Shown here: piece after piece, positions 1 through 7,160 of the stretch
How the letters are laid out: every line of letters begins with the position of its first letter
How positions within the stretch are numbered: position 1 is the stretch's first letter
Source: JACVRW01 sp052038485
GTDB taxonomy: Bacteria; Actinomycetota; Thermoleophilia; Solirubrobacterales; Thermoleophilaceae
Direction of reading: 5' to 3'
DNA length: 21,399 bases
Assembly (NCBI GenBank): GCA_052038485.1
Contig: JBQGCL010000007.1
Coordinates: 1-21,399 of the forward strand
The notes under the pieces: model-generated
Told to the model about the DNA's origin: nothing
Databases searched by the model: none
The model's input: the letters and a program-made list of their open reading frames with translations, nothing else
Program-made: the position numbers and the translations under genes

Positions 1-486
1 GTCGTCGTCGATCATCAGCACGCCCTTGTAGGCGAGGAACACCTTGAACGAGCAGATGCCCTCGTCGACCATCGGCGCCATGTCCGCGAACGTGCCCTCG
101 TCGGCATTCGTGATCGCGATGTGGAAGCCGTAGTCCACGTGCGCGGCGCCGGCGGCGCGCTCGCTCCACTCCTCGAGCGAGGAACGCAGGCCGCCCGCTT
201 GCTGCTGGATCACGAAGTCGACGATGCAGGTGGTGCCGCCGGCGGCGGCGGCGCGCGTGCCGGTGTCGTAGTCGTCGATCGAGTGCGTGCCGCCGAACGG
301 CATCGCCATGTGGGTGTGGTTGTCGATCAGGCCGGGCAGCACGTAGCAGCCGGTGGCGTCGACGACCTCCGCGTCGACGTCGCCGACCGCCCCGACGGCG
401 GCGATCTCCTCGCCGTCGACGAGCACGTCGGCTACGGACGAGTGGGTGGCGGACACGACGGTGCCGCCGCGGATCAGCTTCCTCAC
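1..486 (-). CDS. Hydantoinase / dihydropyrimidinase, N-terminal part (cut by window edge)
   Basis: Cyclic amidohydrolase that opens hydantoin or dihydropyrimidine rings to N-carbamoyl amino acids, acting in the cytoplasm on a two-metal centre. The 162 codons present read without a stop off the left edge. Visible are the metal-binding HxH in DNHTHM (H57, H59) and SFKVFLAYKG, whose Lys148 matches the carbamylated metal-bridging lysine of the family. About 300 C-terminal residues lie outside the window, so substrate class (D-hydantoinase, dihydropyrimidinase or related) cannot be decided. The start is GTG at 486, overlapping the TGA of the upstream LLM oxidoreductase gene in a GTGA, which implies translational coupling and a shared transcript. 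The start choice is supported by the conserved KLIRGGTVV opening. Confidence 0.9.
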   Translation of the reverse strand, partial: MRKLIRGGTVVSATHSSVADVLVDGEEIAAVGAVGDVDAEVVDATGCYVLPGLIDNHTHMAMPFGGTHSIDDYDTGTRAAAAGGTTCIVDFVIQQQAGGLRSSLEEWSERAAGAAHVDYGFHIAITNADEGTFADMAPMVDEGICSFKVFLAYKGVLMIDDD

Positions 487-1484
487 GGGATGATCTCCTT
501 GCCGTAGATCTCGAGGGTGCGCTCCTGGCCCTCCGTCATCAGATAGATGTTGAACTGATCGACGCCGATCTCCTCGAGCTGCGCCAGCTTCTCGCGCGCC
601 TGCTCGGGGGTGCCGAGCACGCAGAAGCGGTCGCAGATCTCATCGCTCACGAACGCGCCGTGCTTGGCACCGACGCGCGAGTGCTCGTCGTAGTCGTACC
701 CGGTCTCGTCCGGTACGTAGTCCGTCAGCGCGCGCGGCACGACCGAGCCGTCGGCGCCGTAGCGGCGGATCAGGTCGCGCACGTGGTTGGACACCATCGC
801 CGGGAACCAGCGCACCTGCTCGCGCGCGGCCGCGAGGTCATCGGTGATGTGGCTGGGCGCGCACACGATGCACTTGAGCGCGTCGGGGTCGCGGCCGGCC
901 TCCTCGGCGGCCTTGCGCGCGGTGCCCATCGTCCACTTGATGATGTCGGGGTCGGCGAGCTGGATGATCACGCCGTCCCCCACGCGGCCGGCGATGGCGA
1001 GCACCTTCGGGCCGTAGCCGGCCACGTGCATCTCGATCTCGGGGAGCTCCGGCCTGACCCATGCGAGCTCGATCTCGGTGTCGTTCCAGGTGACCTTCTC
1101 GCCGTTCATGAACGGCTTGATCATCTTGAGCGCGTCCTCGAACGGGCCGACCCGCACGGGGTCCTGTCCGATGTAGCGGCGGGCCGAGTCGCCGCGGCCG
1201 ATGCCCATCACCATGCGGCCGTCGGAGATGTCCTGGAGCGTCGCGTAGGTGCTGGCGACGACCGTCGGCTCGCGGGTGCCCGGGTTGGTGACCATGTGAC
1301 CGAGCTTGATCCGCTCGGTCGCCTCGGCGACCAGCGCCATCGTGGTCATCGAGTCCTGCCAGAGCACGTGCGAGTCGTATGTCCAGCCGTAGTCGAACCC
1401 GTGCCGCTCGGCCAGCACCAGCAACTCGACCAGCCGCTGATAGGGCGGATCCGGGAGGACGGTGACGCCGAAGCTCAGTGGCAC
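483..1484 (-). CDS. LLM-class F420-type oxidoreductase, CPS_4043-like family
   Basis: A 333-residue luciferase-like TIM-barrel oxidoreductase. The opening FGVTVLPDPPYQRLVELL, the LGHMVTNPGTREPTV segment and the MGIGRGDSARR segment resemble the CPS_4043 family (TIGR03842), a relative of methylenetetrahydromethanopterin reductase. That family is predicted to use F420, but its substrate is unknown to me. GTG start at 1484, only 10 bp after the stop of the upstream membrane-protein gene; its own stop overlaps the hydantoinase start by 4 bp. The neighbourhood suggests it works on a hydantoin- or pyrimidine-like compound, before or after ring opening; this is inference. FMN instead of F420 cannot be excluded from sequence alone. 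Confidence 0.85.
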   Translation of the reverse strand: MPLSFGVTVLPDPPYQRLVELLVLAERHGFDYGWTYDSHVLWQDSMTTMALVAEATERIKLGHMVTNPGTREPTVVASTYATLQDISDGRMVMGIGRGDSARRYIGQDPVRVGPFEDALKMIKPFMNGEKVTWNDTEIELAWVRPELPEIEMHVAGYGPKVLAIAGRVGDGVIIQLADPDIIKWTMGTARKAAEEAGRDPDALKCIVCAPSHITDDLAAAREQVRWFPAMVSNHVRDLIRRYGADGSVVPRALTDYVPDETGYDYDEHSRVGAKHGAFVSDEICDRFCVLGTPEQAREKLAQLEEIGVDQFNIYLMTEGQERTLEIYGKEIIP

Positions 1485-1494
1485 CCGCGAGACG

Positions 1495-2223
1495 CTACCC
1501 GAGCGTGGCCCGCTTGCGTGCCTTGAGGTCGAAGTAGAGGAACGTCGAGTAGAGCGCTCCGAAGGGCTGCACGAGCGAGCCGGCCACGGTCTCGCCGATC
1601 AGCGTCCAGAGCGCGCGGTCGGCGCTGTCGGCGGCGGCTATGAAGGGCGCCCCGAGCACGTAGGCGAACATCACAGCGAGGACGTTGACGAGCACGATCA
1701 GCCCGAACGTCCGCCACCACGAGCCCTCGACGATCCGGCCGCTCGCGCGCAGCGCGGCCGGGCCGCGGGAGTTCTCCAGCACCACCGTTTGCGGGACGAA
1801 GTACCAGCGCACGAACAGGTAGACGCCGGGCACGATCAGAATCGCCCCGGCCAGCACCCCGGCCGCCGCCAGCAGGACAGCGAAGAAGATCGGGTTGAAC
1901 ATCTCGAAGCCGCGCACGATCGCCTCGCGCGCCCTGGGCGACCCGCCCGCCGCCACCGACTGGAGCGCGTAGACGCAGATCGCGGTGATCAGCGGCGCCA
2001 CGACCAGGTACGAGACCACCGACGGGATCGCCACCTCCGCGAACGAGGGCGTGCTGTCGTAGCCGGCGCTGAGCTGCTCCAGCCCGATGCCGCTGACGAT
2101 CAGCTCGGCGGGCACCACCACCAGCGCGCCGAGCGCCAGGAACGTCCAGAAATGGCGGATGTAGACGACCAGCGAGTCGCGCAGCAGCGCGCCCGCGTCA
2201 CGCGGGCGCTCGAGCTCGATCAC
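1495..2223 (-). CDS. Polytopic membrane protein of unknown function
   Basis: A 242-residue integral membrane protein with roughly five or six hydrophobic segments (near residues 25-48, 65-90, 110-140, 170-195 and 205-232). The overall pattern, including a PGVYLFVRWYFVPQTVVLE segment followed by an amphipathic stretch and a further membrane helix, is typical of the glycerophosphodiesterase-membrane-domain/YciC-like family of actinobacterial membrane proteins. No catalytic motif is visible. Its GTG start at 2223 overlaps the TGA of the aminotransferase gene (GTGA), so it is probably translated with it. Because it sits inside a putative catabolic operon it might serve in substrate transport or membrane tethering, but nothing in the sequence proves this. 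Confidence 0.75.
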   Translation of the reverse strand: MIELERPRDAGALLRDSLVVYIRHFWTFLALGALVVVPAELIVSGIGLEQLSAGYDSTPSFAEVAIPSVVSYLVVAPLITAICVYALQSVAAGGSPRAREAIVRGFEMFNPIFFAVLLAAAGVLAGAILIVPGVYLFVRWYFVPQTVVLENSRGPAALRASGRIVEGSWWRTFGLIVLVNVLAVMFAYVLGAPFIAAADSADRALWTLIGETVAGSLVQPFGALYSTFLYFDLKARKRATLG

Positions 2224-3326
2224 GCACGTGCGGGGGCTGCCAGCTCCCGGTACGCCTCAGCGATCCGCCCGATGCCCTCCTCGATCTGGTCCGGCGGCAC
2301 GGCCGAGTAGGCGATTCGCAGCGAGTTGCCGCCGCCCTCGATCATGAAGCCGGTGCCCTGCTCGAAGACCACGCCGCGCTCGGCGGAGCGGTGGGCAAGG
2401 TCGGCGACGTCCGTGCCCTCGGGCAGGTCGACCCAGAGGAAGTAACCGCCCTCGGGGGTCACGTAGCGGGCGTCGGGCAGGTGCTCGTCGAGCGCGGTGC
2501 AGGTGGCGTCGCGGCGCTCGCGCAGCGCCTCCTTGACCGTCGCGATCGAGCGGTCGATCGCCCCCGAGTCGCAGAACTCGGCGACGATCGCCTGCGCGAC
2601 CATGTTCGGCGAGATGTAGGTCTCGGTGGCGCGCTTGCGGATCGACGCGATCAGCTCCTCCGGCCCGACCAGGTAGCCGACCCGGATGCCGGGACAGACC
2701 GTCTTCGAGAACGACGAGGCGTACACGACCGACTCGTCCTCGTCGAGCTCGAGCATCGTGGGCAGCTGCTCGCCCTCGAAGCGCAGCGCGACGTAAGGGT
2801 CGTCCTCGAAGATCGTGAAGCCATACTCGCGCGCGAGCTCCAGCAGCCGCCGGCGCTTGTCGAGCGACAGCGTGCAGCCGGCGGGGTTCTGGAAGTTGGG
2901 GATGATGTGGGCGAGCGTCGGCCGCGCCCCCTCTTCGAGGGCGGCCTCGAGCGCGCCGACGTCGATCCCGTCGGCCTCGAGCGGGATCGCGAGGATCTCG
3001 GCGCCGAGCTTGGTCAACGAAAGAAGCGTGCGGTCGTAGGTGGGCGCCTCGACGACGACGACGTCGCCCGGCTCCACGAGCTCATCGAACAGGAACGCGT
3101 CTGCCTGCATCGACCCGTTGGTGGCGAGCAGGCGCTTGGGGTCGACGCCGTGCTTCTTCGAGAGCCAGTCGAGCAGGCGCGGGTAGCCCGCCGAGGTGCC
3201 GTAGGCGAACGCTCCGCCGGGGTCGCGCTCGAAGGCGCCCTGGGCGGAGGCGCGCAGCTCGTCGACGGCGATGATGTCGAGCGACGGAGCGCCGCGCGAG
3301 AGCGAGATGTTGGTGAACTCGGCCAC
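2220..3326 (-). CDS. PLP-dependent aminotransferase, class I/II (MocR/LysN-like fold)
   Basis: A 368-residue fold-type I aminotransferase without the GntR domain found in true MocR proteins. The family hallmarks are clear: NFQNPAG (Asn147, cofactor contact), FEDDPY (Asp176, pyridine nitrogen; Tyr178) and SSFSKT with the PLP-binding Lys208, followed by PGIRVGYLVG. It resembles 2-aminoadipate/aromatic aminotransferases; the amino donor cannot be assigned. GTG start at 3326. No Shine-Dalgarno sequence is evident, but TATCTT lies 8 nt upstream, so an internal near-leaderless promoter is possible. It follows the SnoaL-like gene by 19 bp and overlaps the membrane-protein start by 4 bp. In this context it could deaminate the amino acid released after hydantoin opening; that is an inference. 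Confidence 0.9.
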   Translation of the reverse strand: MAEFTNISLSRGAPSLDIIAVDELRASAQGAFERDPGGAFAYGTSAGYPRLLDWLSKKHGVDPKRLLATNGSMQADAFLFDELVEPGDVVVVEAPTYDRTLLSLTKLGAEILAIPLEADGIDVGALEAALEEGARPTLAHIIPNFQNPAGCTLSLDKRRRLLELAREYGFTIFEDDPYVALRFEGEQLPTMLELDEDESVVYASSFSKTVCPGIRVGYLVGPEELIASIRKRATETYISPNMVAQAIVAEFCDSGAIDRSIATVKEALRERRDATCTALDEHLPDARYVTPEGGYFLWVDLPEGTDVADLAHRSAERGVVFEQGTGFMIEGGGNSLRIAYSAVPPDQIEEGIGRIAEAYRELAAPARA

Positions 3327-3345
3327 GGCCAGCCAAGATAGCTGT

Positions 3346-3729
3346 CTAGCTGTCGGCGCGCCCGGCGACGTCGGTCAAGGCGGCGTCCCTGCTCGTGAAC
3401 GCGGCGATGCGCGCGACCCTCCCCTCGCGGAAGCTGTGGACGAAGTAGAGGTAGTCGCCGCGCATGCCGTCCTCGGAGCGGATGCGGCGGTGGCCGATCA
3501 CGAGCACGTCCGGGTCGTGCGGCTCGAACGTGTAGGGCGAGGCCATGAAGCGCTCGCCGCGCTCCTCGAACTCCGCGAAGAAAGTGCGCACGCCGTCGTG
3601 GCCGCGATAGATGCGACCGTCGTGGGCGACGAACTCCACCGCGGGATCGAGCAGCGGGATCGCCTGCTCCGCTCCCTGCTCCCGATAGGTGGACCACAGC
3701 TCGTGCACGGCGTCGAGGCGCTCGTCCAC
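3346..3729 (-). CDS. SnoaL-like / NTF2-superfamily protein
   Basis: A 127-residue alpha+beta-barrel protein of the SnoaL/NTF2 type: an N-terminal helix (DAVHELWSTYREQG), then the typical LLDPAVEFVAHDG and YRGHDGVRTFFAEFEE segments, then strands ending in FREGRVARIAAF. Such proteins are small isomerases, dehydratases or ligand binders; the specific role is unknown. The GTG start at 3729 is the only start near the conserved N-terminus. It lies just 17 bp from the divergent YjbR-like start, with a CATGAT hexamer 6 nt upstream, suggesting a leaderless message. It is the first gene of the minus-strand run that ends in hydantoinase. Confidence 0.8.
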   Translation of the reverse strand: MDERLDAVHELWSTYREQGAEQAIPLLDPAVEFVAHDGRIYRGHDGVRTFFAEFEERGERFMASPYTFEPHDPDVLVIGHRRIRSEDGMRGDYLYFVHSFREGRVARIAAFTSRDAALTDVAGRADS

Positions 3730-3750
3730 TGGTGCATCATGGCACCGTGG
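3726..3750. promoter_or_regulatory. Candidate bidirectional leaderless promoter with a dyad
   Basis: Between two divergent GTG starts (3729 minus, 3747 plus) lies an almost symmetric element: CCAC-T-GGTGC-ATCATG-GCACC-GTGG. On the plus strand CATCAT (3735-3740) is followed by 6 nt and GTG 3747; on the minus strand CATGAT (3736-3741) is followed by 6 nt and GTG 3729. Both hexamers keep A2 and T6 of the TAnnnT -10 consensus but have C in position 1. No Shine-Dalgarno is visible on either side. Leaderless transcription in both directions from overlapping -10 boxes is an inference. Confidence 0.4.
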
Positions 3751-4127
3751 CCACTTGGGAAGACGTGCGTCGAATCGCCTTGGAGCTCCCGGAGACGAGC
3801 GAGGGCGTCTCGCGTGACCTGCGCCGCTGGCTCGTCAAGGACAAGGGCTTCGTGTGGGAGCGTCCGCTGCGCCGCTCGGACTACGAGGCCCTCGGGGACT
3901 CGGCCCCGGAGGGCCCGATCCTGGGCGCGAGGGTGGAGCACCTGGTGGCCAAGGAGGCGCTGCTGGCCGACGACCCGGGCGTGTTCTTCACCACGCCCCA
4001 TTTCGACGGCTACCCGGCCGTGCTGGTCCGGCTCGACGAGATCGGGCAGGACGACCTGCGCGAAGTGATCGTGGAGGCCTGGCTGGCCCGCGCGCCGAAG
4101 CGGCTGGTCGACGAGTACCTCAGCTGA
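3747..4127 (+). CDS. YjbR/MmcQ (CyaY-like) family protein
   Basis: About 126 residues beginning VATWEDVRRIALELPE, the usual opening of the YjbR/MmcQ-type CyaY-like family, followed by the family pattern of a central hydrophobic sheet (FVWERPL, GVFFTTPHFDGYPAVLVRL) and the terminal helix EVIVEAWLARAPKRLVDEYL. Members are often annotated as DNA-binding, but their real role is unclear. The reading frame extends 5 codons further to a GTG at 3732; I prefer 3747 because the conserved N-terminus begins there and a -10-like hexamer sits 6 nt before it. Its stop overlaps the stop of the convergent VOC gene inside the palindrome TCAGCTGA. Confidence 0.85.
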   Translation: MATWEDVRRIALELPETSEGVSRDLRRWLVKDKGFVWERPLRRSDYEALGDSAPEGPILGARVEHLVAKEALLADDPGVFFTTPHFDGYPAVLVRLDEIGQDDLREVIVEAWLARAPKRLVDEYLS

Positions 4128-4500
4128 CCGGCGTATGGCAGACGGCCTCGACGTTGTTGCCGTCGGGGTCGAGCACGAAGGCGCCGTAGTAGTGCGGGTG
4201 GTAGATCTCGCGCAACCCCGGCCCGCCGTTGTCGGTGCCGCCCGCGGCGAGCGCCGCCTCGTGGAAGGCGTCCACGGTGGCCCGGTCCTCGACCCTGAAG
4301 GCCACGTGCACGCCGCTGTCGGAGCCCAGGTCGCGCTGGGCGATCCAAAAGAACGGGAAGTCGGTCCCGTACCCGCAGATGCGCGGCGCCGGCTCCATCA
4401 TCGTCGACATCCCGAGCGGCGCCAGCGCCTGGTCGTAGAAGGCCTTGCTCGCCTCGTAGTCGCTCACGTCGAGTCCGACGTGGTCAAGTCTCGCTGGCAT
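4120..4500 (-). CDS. VOC-superfamily (glyoxalase/dioxygenase-like) protein
   Basis: A 126-residue single vicinal-oxygen-chelate protein with the paired beta-alpha-beta-beta-beta modules: RLDHVGLDVSD (His7, first metal-ligand position), a central VHVAFRVEDRA strand, and the closing FVLDPDGNNVEAVCH with its conserved Glu. Members act as glyoxalases, isomerases, dioxygenases or resistance proteins; the substrate cannot be told. ATG start at 4500 with AAGG about 10 nt upstream. It is divergent from the GH5 gene and convergent with the YjbR-like gene. Confidence 0.88.
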   Translation of the reverse strand: MPARLDHVGLDVSDYEASKAFYDQALAPLGMSTMMEPAPRICGYGTDFPFFWIAQRDLGSDSGVHVAFRVEDRATVDAFHEAALAAGGTDNGGPGLREIYHPHYYGAFVLDPDGNNVEAVCHTPVS

Positions 4501-4520
4501 GGTGTGAGAGCCTTGCCAAT

Positions 4521-5951
4521 CTGACTCGCGCGCGCAAGAGGGGCTGCTGGGCTGCGGCGGTGGCGCTGATCGCGCTCGCGTGCCCGGGCACGGCCGACGC
4601 CGCCGGGCCGCGCCTGACGGTGGTCGGCAACAAGCTGATCGACGGTCGCAGCGGCCAGGTGTTCGTGGCTCGCGGGGTGAACTGGCCCAGCTTCGAGTAC
4701 GCCTGCAAGGACGGCTACGGGTACTCGAACAAGGCCAACCGCCGGACCGTCGGGCCGGACCTCGCCGGGGCGCGGCTGATCACGACCTGGCACGTGAACA
4801 CGGTTCGGCTCCCGCTCAACCAGGACTGCTGGCTCGGCGACGACAAGCTGCCCAAGTTCGGGCGCGCGTCGGGCTACCGCAAGGCGGTTCGCAAGTGGGT
4901 GTCGATCCTCCACCGCGTCGGGTTCGCGGTCGTGCTCGACCTGCACTGGAACGGGCCCGACGGCATCGTGGCGGACGGCCAGCGCGCGATGGCCGACGAC
5001 CGCTCGGACGACTTCTGGCGCTCGGTCGCAAAGGTGTTCAAATCGGACCGGTCGATGATCTTCGACGTCTTCAACGAGCCGTACTCGCGCTACGGCGACA
5101 TGGGGCTCGTGTTCGACCTGACCTTGGGGTGCTGGCGCAACGGCGGCTGCAACGCACCGCGCGCGCACATCCTGCAGCCGCTCGACGGCAGCACCTATCC
5201 GACGATCGGCATGCAGGCGATGGTCGACGCGATCCGCTCGACCGGGGCCACCCAGCCGATCGTGATCAGCGGGCGCGACTTCGCCAACGACATGAGCGGG
5301 TGGCTGGCCAACCGCCCGGCCGACGGCCAGCTGATCGCCGGCTGGCACAACTACAGCCACCAGCCCTGCAATCTCCAGGCCTGCTGGGACGCCACGGTCG
5401 CGCCGGTCGCCGAGCAGGTGCCGGTCATCTCGGGCGAGTTCGGCCAGGACGACTGCTCGTCGACCCATGACGAGACGTTCATGGACTGGGCCGACCAGCG
5501 CGGCATCGGTTACCTGATCTGGGCCTGGTGGGTGCTGCCCGACCGGCGCTGCTCGACGCACGCGGTGCTCGCCGACGTCAAGGGCAGGCCCCGCGCGCCG
5601 AACGGGACCGCCTTCAAGTCGCACCTGAGCCGGCTCGCGCCGCGGGTGACGCTCAGCGGAGCCCAGACCCAGGCGCTCGATGGGGCGATCGAGGTGCGCG
5701 TGCGCTGCGCCACGGCGTGCCGCGCCCGCGCGACCGGGCGGATGCTGGGGCGCTCGCTCGAGCCCGCTCAGCGCGAGGTGCCGGCGGGCGGCACACGCAC
5801 GATCGCCGTCGAGCTGCCGCGAGCGGCGCGCCGTGCCGCGGCGAGGGCGCTTCGCGAGGGCGAGCCGGCCGCGGCGCGCATCACCGTGATCGCCACCGCC
5901 GACTCGCTCACCACGCGCAAGTCGCGGCTCGTCAAGCTGCGCCGGCCGTAG
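4521..5951 (+). CDS. Secreted glycoside hydrolase family 5-like enzyme
   Basis: Retaining endo-glycosidase of the cellulase (GH5, clan A) type. The catalytic domain runs from GKVF-like FVARGVNWPSFEY through DVFNEPYS, the acid/base Glu (E173 counted from the GTG at 4560), to VISGEFGQ, the nucleophile (E293 on the same count), with GYLIWAWW near the barrel end. A C-terminal domain of about 85 residues (VRCATAC onward, Arg/Ala-rich) has a Cys pair and looks like the small beta domains of secreted Thermoleophilia proteins. The first conventional start is GTG 4560, but that cuts the signal peptide short: the open frame upstream adds TRARKRGCW, a basic n-region, and a CTG at 4521 would give a complete signal peptide ending near ADA-A. 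No ATG, GTG or TTG lies in frame between 4500 and 4560. The substrate could be cellulose, mannan or another beta-glycan. The stop overlaps the convergent LysR-hydrolase stop region by 20 bp. Confidence 0.88.
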   Translation: MTRARKRGCWAAAVALIALACPGTADAAGPRLTVVGNKLIDGRSGQVFVARGVNWPSFEYACKDGYGYSNKANRRTVGPDLAGARLITTWHVNTVRLPLNQDCWLGDDKLPKFGRASGYRKAVRKWVSILHRVGFAVVLDLHWNGPDGIVADGQRAMADDRSDDFWRSVAKVFKSDRSMIFDVFNEPYSRYGDMGLVFDLTLGCWRNGGCNAPRAHILQPLDGSTYPTIGMQAMVDAIRSTGATQPIVISGRDFANDMSGWLANRPADGQLIAGWHNYSHQPCNLQACWDATVAPVAEQVPVISGEFGQDDCSSTHDETFMDWADQRGIGYLIWAWWVLPDRRCSTHAVLADVKGRPRAPNGTAFKSHLSRLAPRVTLSGAQTQALDGAIEVRVRCATACRARATGRMLGRSLEPAQREVPAGGTRTIAVELPRAARRAAARALREGEPAAARITVIATADSLTTRKSRLVKLRRP

Positions 5952-7116
5952 CGGCGCCGCCGTCGCGCACGAACCGCCCGGCGGCTTCGATCGCCTCGGC
6001 CGCCTCGGGCAGGAACGACCAGAACAGCTGGAACACGTGCGCGTCGACCGGGTAGAGCTCGAGCGCGGCGTCGACGCCGTGACGGCGCGCGTGCTCGGCC
6101 AGCTCCTTGCAGTTCTGGAGGTGCTTGTCCCCTGTGGCGCCCTGGATCAGCAGCGGCGGGAGGCCGGACAGGTCGGCGCGCAGGGGGCTCGCCACCGGGT
6201 CGTCGGCGGGGTGGCCGGCGAGATAGGCGTCCGCGTAGCCCTGCGTGTCCGGGTTCTGCTCGAGGTCGTGCGCGAGGTCCACCCACGGGCACATCAGCAC
6301 CGCGCTGCCCGGCTGCGGCAGCCCGCGCTCCTTCAGCGTCAGCAGGACCGACACGGCCAGGCCTCCGCCCGATGAGTCGCCGGAGACGGTCATCCGCTCG
6401 GGCTCCACTCCGCCGCTGAGCATCCACTCGTAGGCGGCCACGGCGTCCTCGACCGCGGCCGGGAACGGGTGCTCGGGCGCGAGCCGGTAGTCGGGCATCA
6501 GCACGCCGGTGTCCGCCGCGAGCGCCAGTGCCCCGCCGAGCGGCCGGTAGCCGAAGGCCGAGCCGATCAGGTACGCGCCGCCGTGCAGGTGCATGACCGT
6601 CGGCGGGTTGTCGGGCTCGCGCGCCACGACCAGCGACGAGACGCCGTTCGCGTTGACCGGGCGCACCGTCGTCTCGGGCGGTACCTCGAAGTTGGCGAGC
6701 AGCTTCTCGTAGGCGGCGCGCTGCTCCTGCACGTCGGCGTCCGTGGCGGCGGCCTGGATCAGTGGCTCCCACAGCTTCGCCACGCGAGCCACCAGCTCGC
6801 CGCCCAGCGACTGCACCGTCGCGACGGTCGCGTCGACCTCGCGCAGCACCGGCCGTACCCGGTCGAGCAGCGCCTCGCCCGCGATCGTCAGCTCGACTCG
6901 GTGGGTCGAGCGCCGCAGCAGCTCGCAGCCGAGCAGCTGCTCGAGCCCGCGAATCTGGCGGCTCAGGGCCGGCTGGCTGATGTAGAGCCGCTCGGCGGCC
7001 CTGCCGAAGTTGAGCTCCTCGGCGACCGCGACGAAGGCGCGCAGGTGGCGCAGCTCGATCGCCTCGGCCGCTTGGGGGAAGGCGAGCACGTTGGCGTCGT
7101 CGTTCACGTGACCCAT
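5932..7116 (-). CDS. LysR-type HTH domain fused to HSL-family alpha/beta hydrolase
   Basis: A 394-residue fusion. Residues 20-80 are a LysR winged helix: LRHLRAFVAVAEE, NFGRAAERLYISQPALSRQIRGLE (in pieces, residues 36-59), LGCELLRRS, followed by a linker helix to about 102. The periplasmic-binding-like sensor of ordinary LysR proteins is absent. Residues 113-394 form a complete hormone-sensitive-lipase-family hydrolase including its cap: HLHGGAY (oxyanion hole, 176-182), PDYRLAPEHPFPAA, GDSSGG with nucleophile Ser248, then candidate acid Asp330 and base His360 in DAHVFQLF. One uninterrupted frame carries both halves. ATG at 7116 gives the full HTH; GTG at 7107 is an alternative and lies 7 nt after GATAAT (leaderless pattern). 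It is divergent from a pseudo-hydrolase and MFS exporter. It could sense, and perhaps hydrolyse, an ester or amide ligand while controlling the exporter; that role is inference. Confidence 0.9.
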   Translation of the reverse strand: MGHVNDDANVLAFPQAAEAIELRHLRAFVAVAEELNFGRAAERLYISQPALSRQIRGLEQLLGCELLRRSTHRVELTIAGEALLDRVRPVLREVDATVATVQSLGGELVARVAKLWEPLIQAAATDADVQEQRAAYEKLLANFEVPPETTVRPVNANGVSSLVVAREPDNPPTVMHLHGGAYLIGSAFGYRPLGGALALAADTGVLMPDYRLAPEHPFPAAVEDAVAAYEWMLSGGVEPERMTVSGDSSGGGLAVSVLLTLKERGLPQPGSAVLMCPWVDLAHDLEQNPDTQGYADAYLAGHPADDPVASPLRADLSGLPPLLIQGATGDKHLQNCKELAEHARRHGVDAALELYPVDAHVFQLFWSFLPEAAEAIEAAGRFVRDGGAATAGAA

Positions 7117-7139
7117 TATCGACAGCTGCTCCAAAGGGG

Positions 7140-7160
7140 GCCATGCCGTTCGTGCATGGC
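7140..7160. promoter_or_regulatory. Candidate LysR-type operator (T-N11-A dyad)
   Basis: GCCATGC (7140-7146), 7-nt spacer, GCATGGC (7154-7160) is a perfect 7-bp inverted repeat. It contains T7144-N11-A7156 inside ATGC-N7-GCAT, the form of a LysR-type (LTTR) box. It lies 24 bp upstream of the fusion's ATG. Binding by the LysR-hydrolase protein is inferred from motif and position only. Confidence 0.45.

Noticed and set aside
660..1526. Long plus-strand frame opposite the LLM oxidoreductase
   Set aside because: Its product is low-complexity Arg/His/Val/Asp-rich sequence without domains, the usual antisense shadow of a GC-rich gene.
2391..3341. 316-codon plus-strand frame opposite the aminotransferase
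   Set aside because: Shadow frame: the minus strand has all PLP-enzyme motifs, the plus strand has none.
6469..7155. Plus-strand extension upstream of the pseudo-hydrolase
   Set aside because: It lies antisense to the LysR-hydrolase coding sequence and shows no hydrolase-like residues; only the part after about 7156 is plausible.
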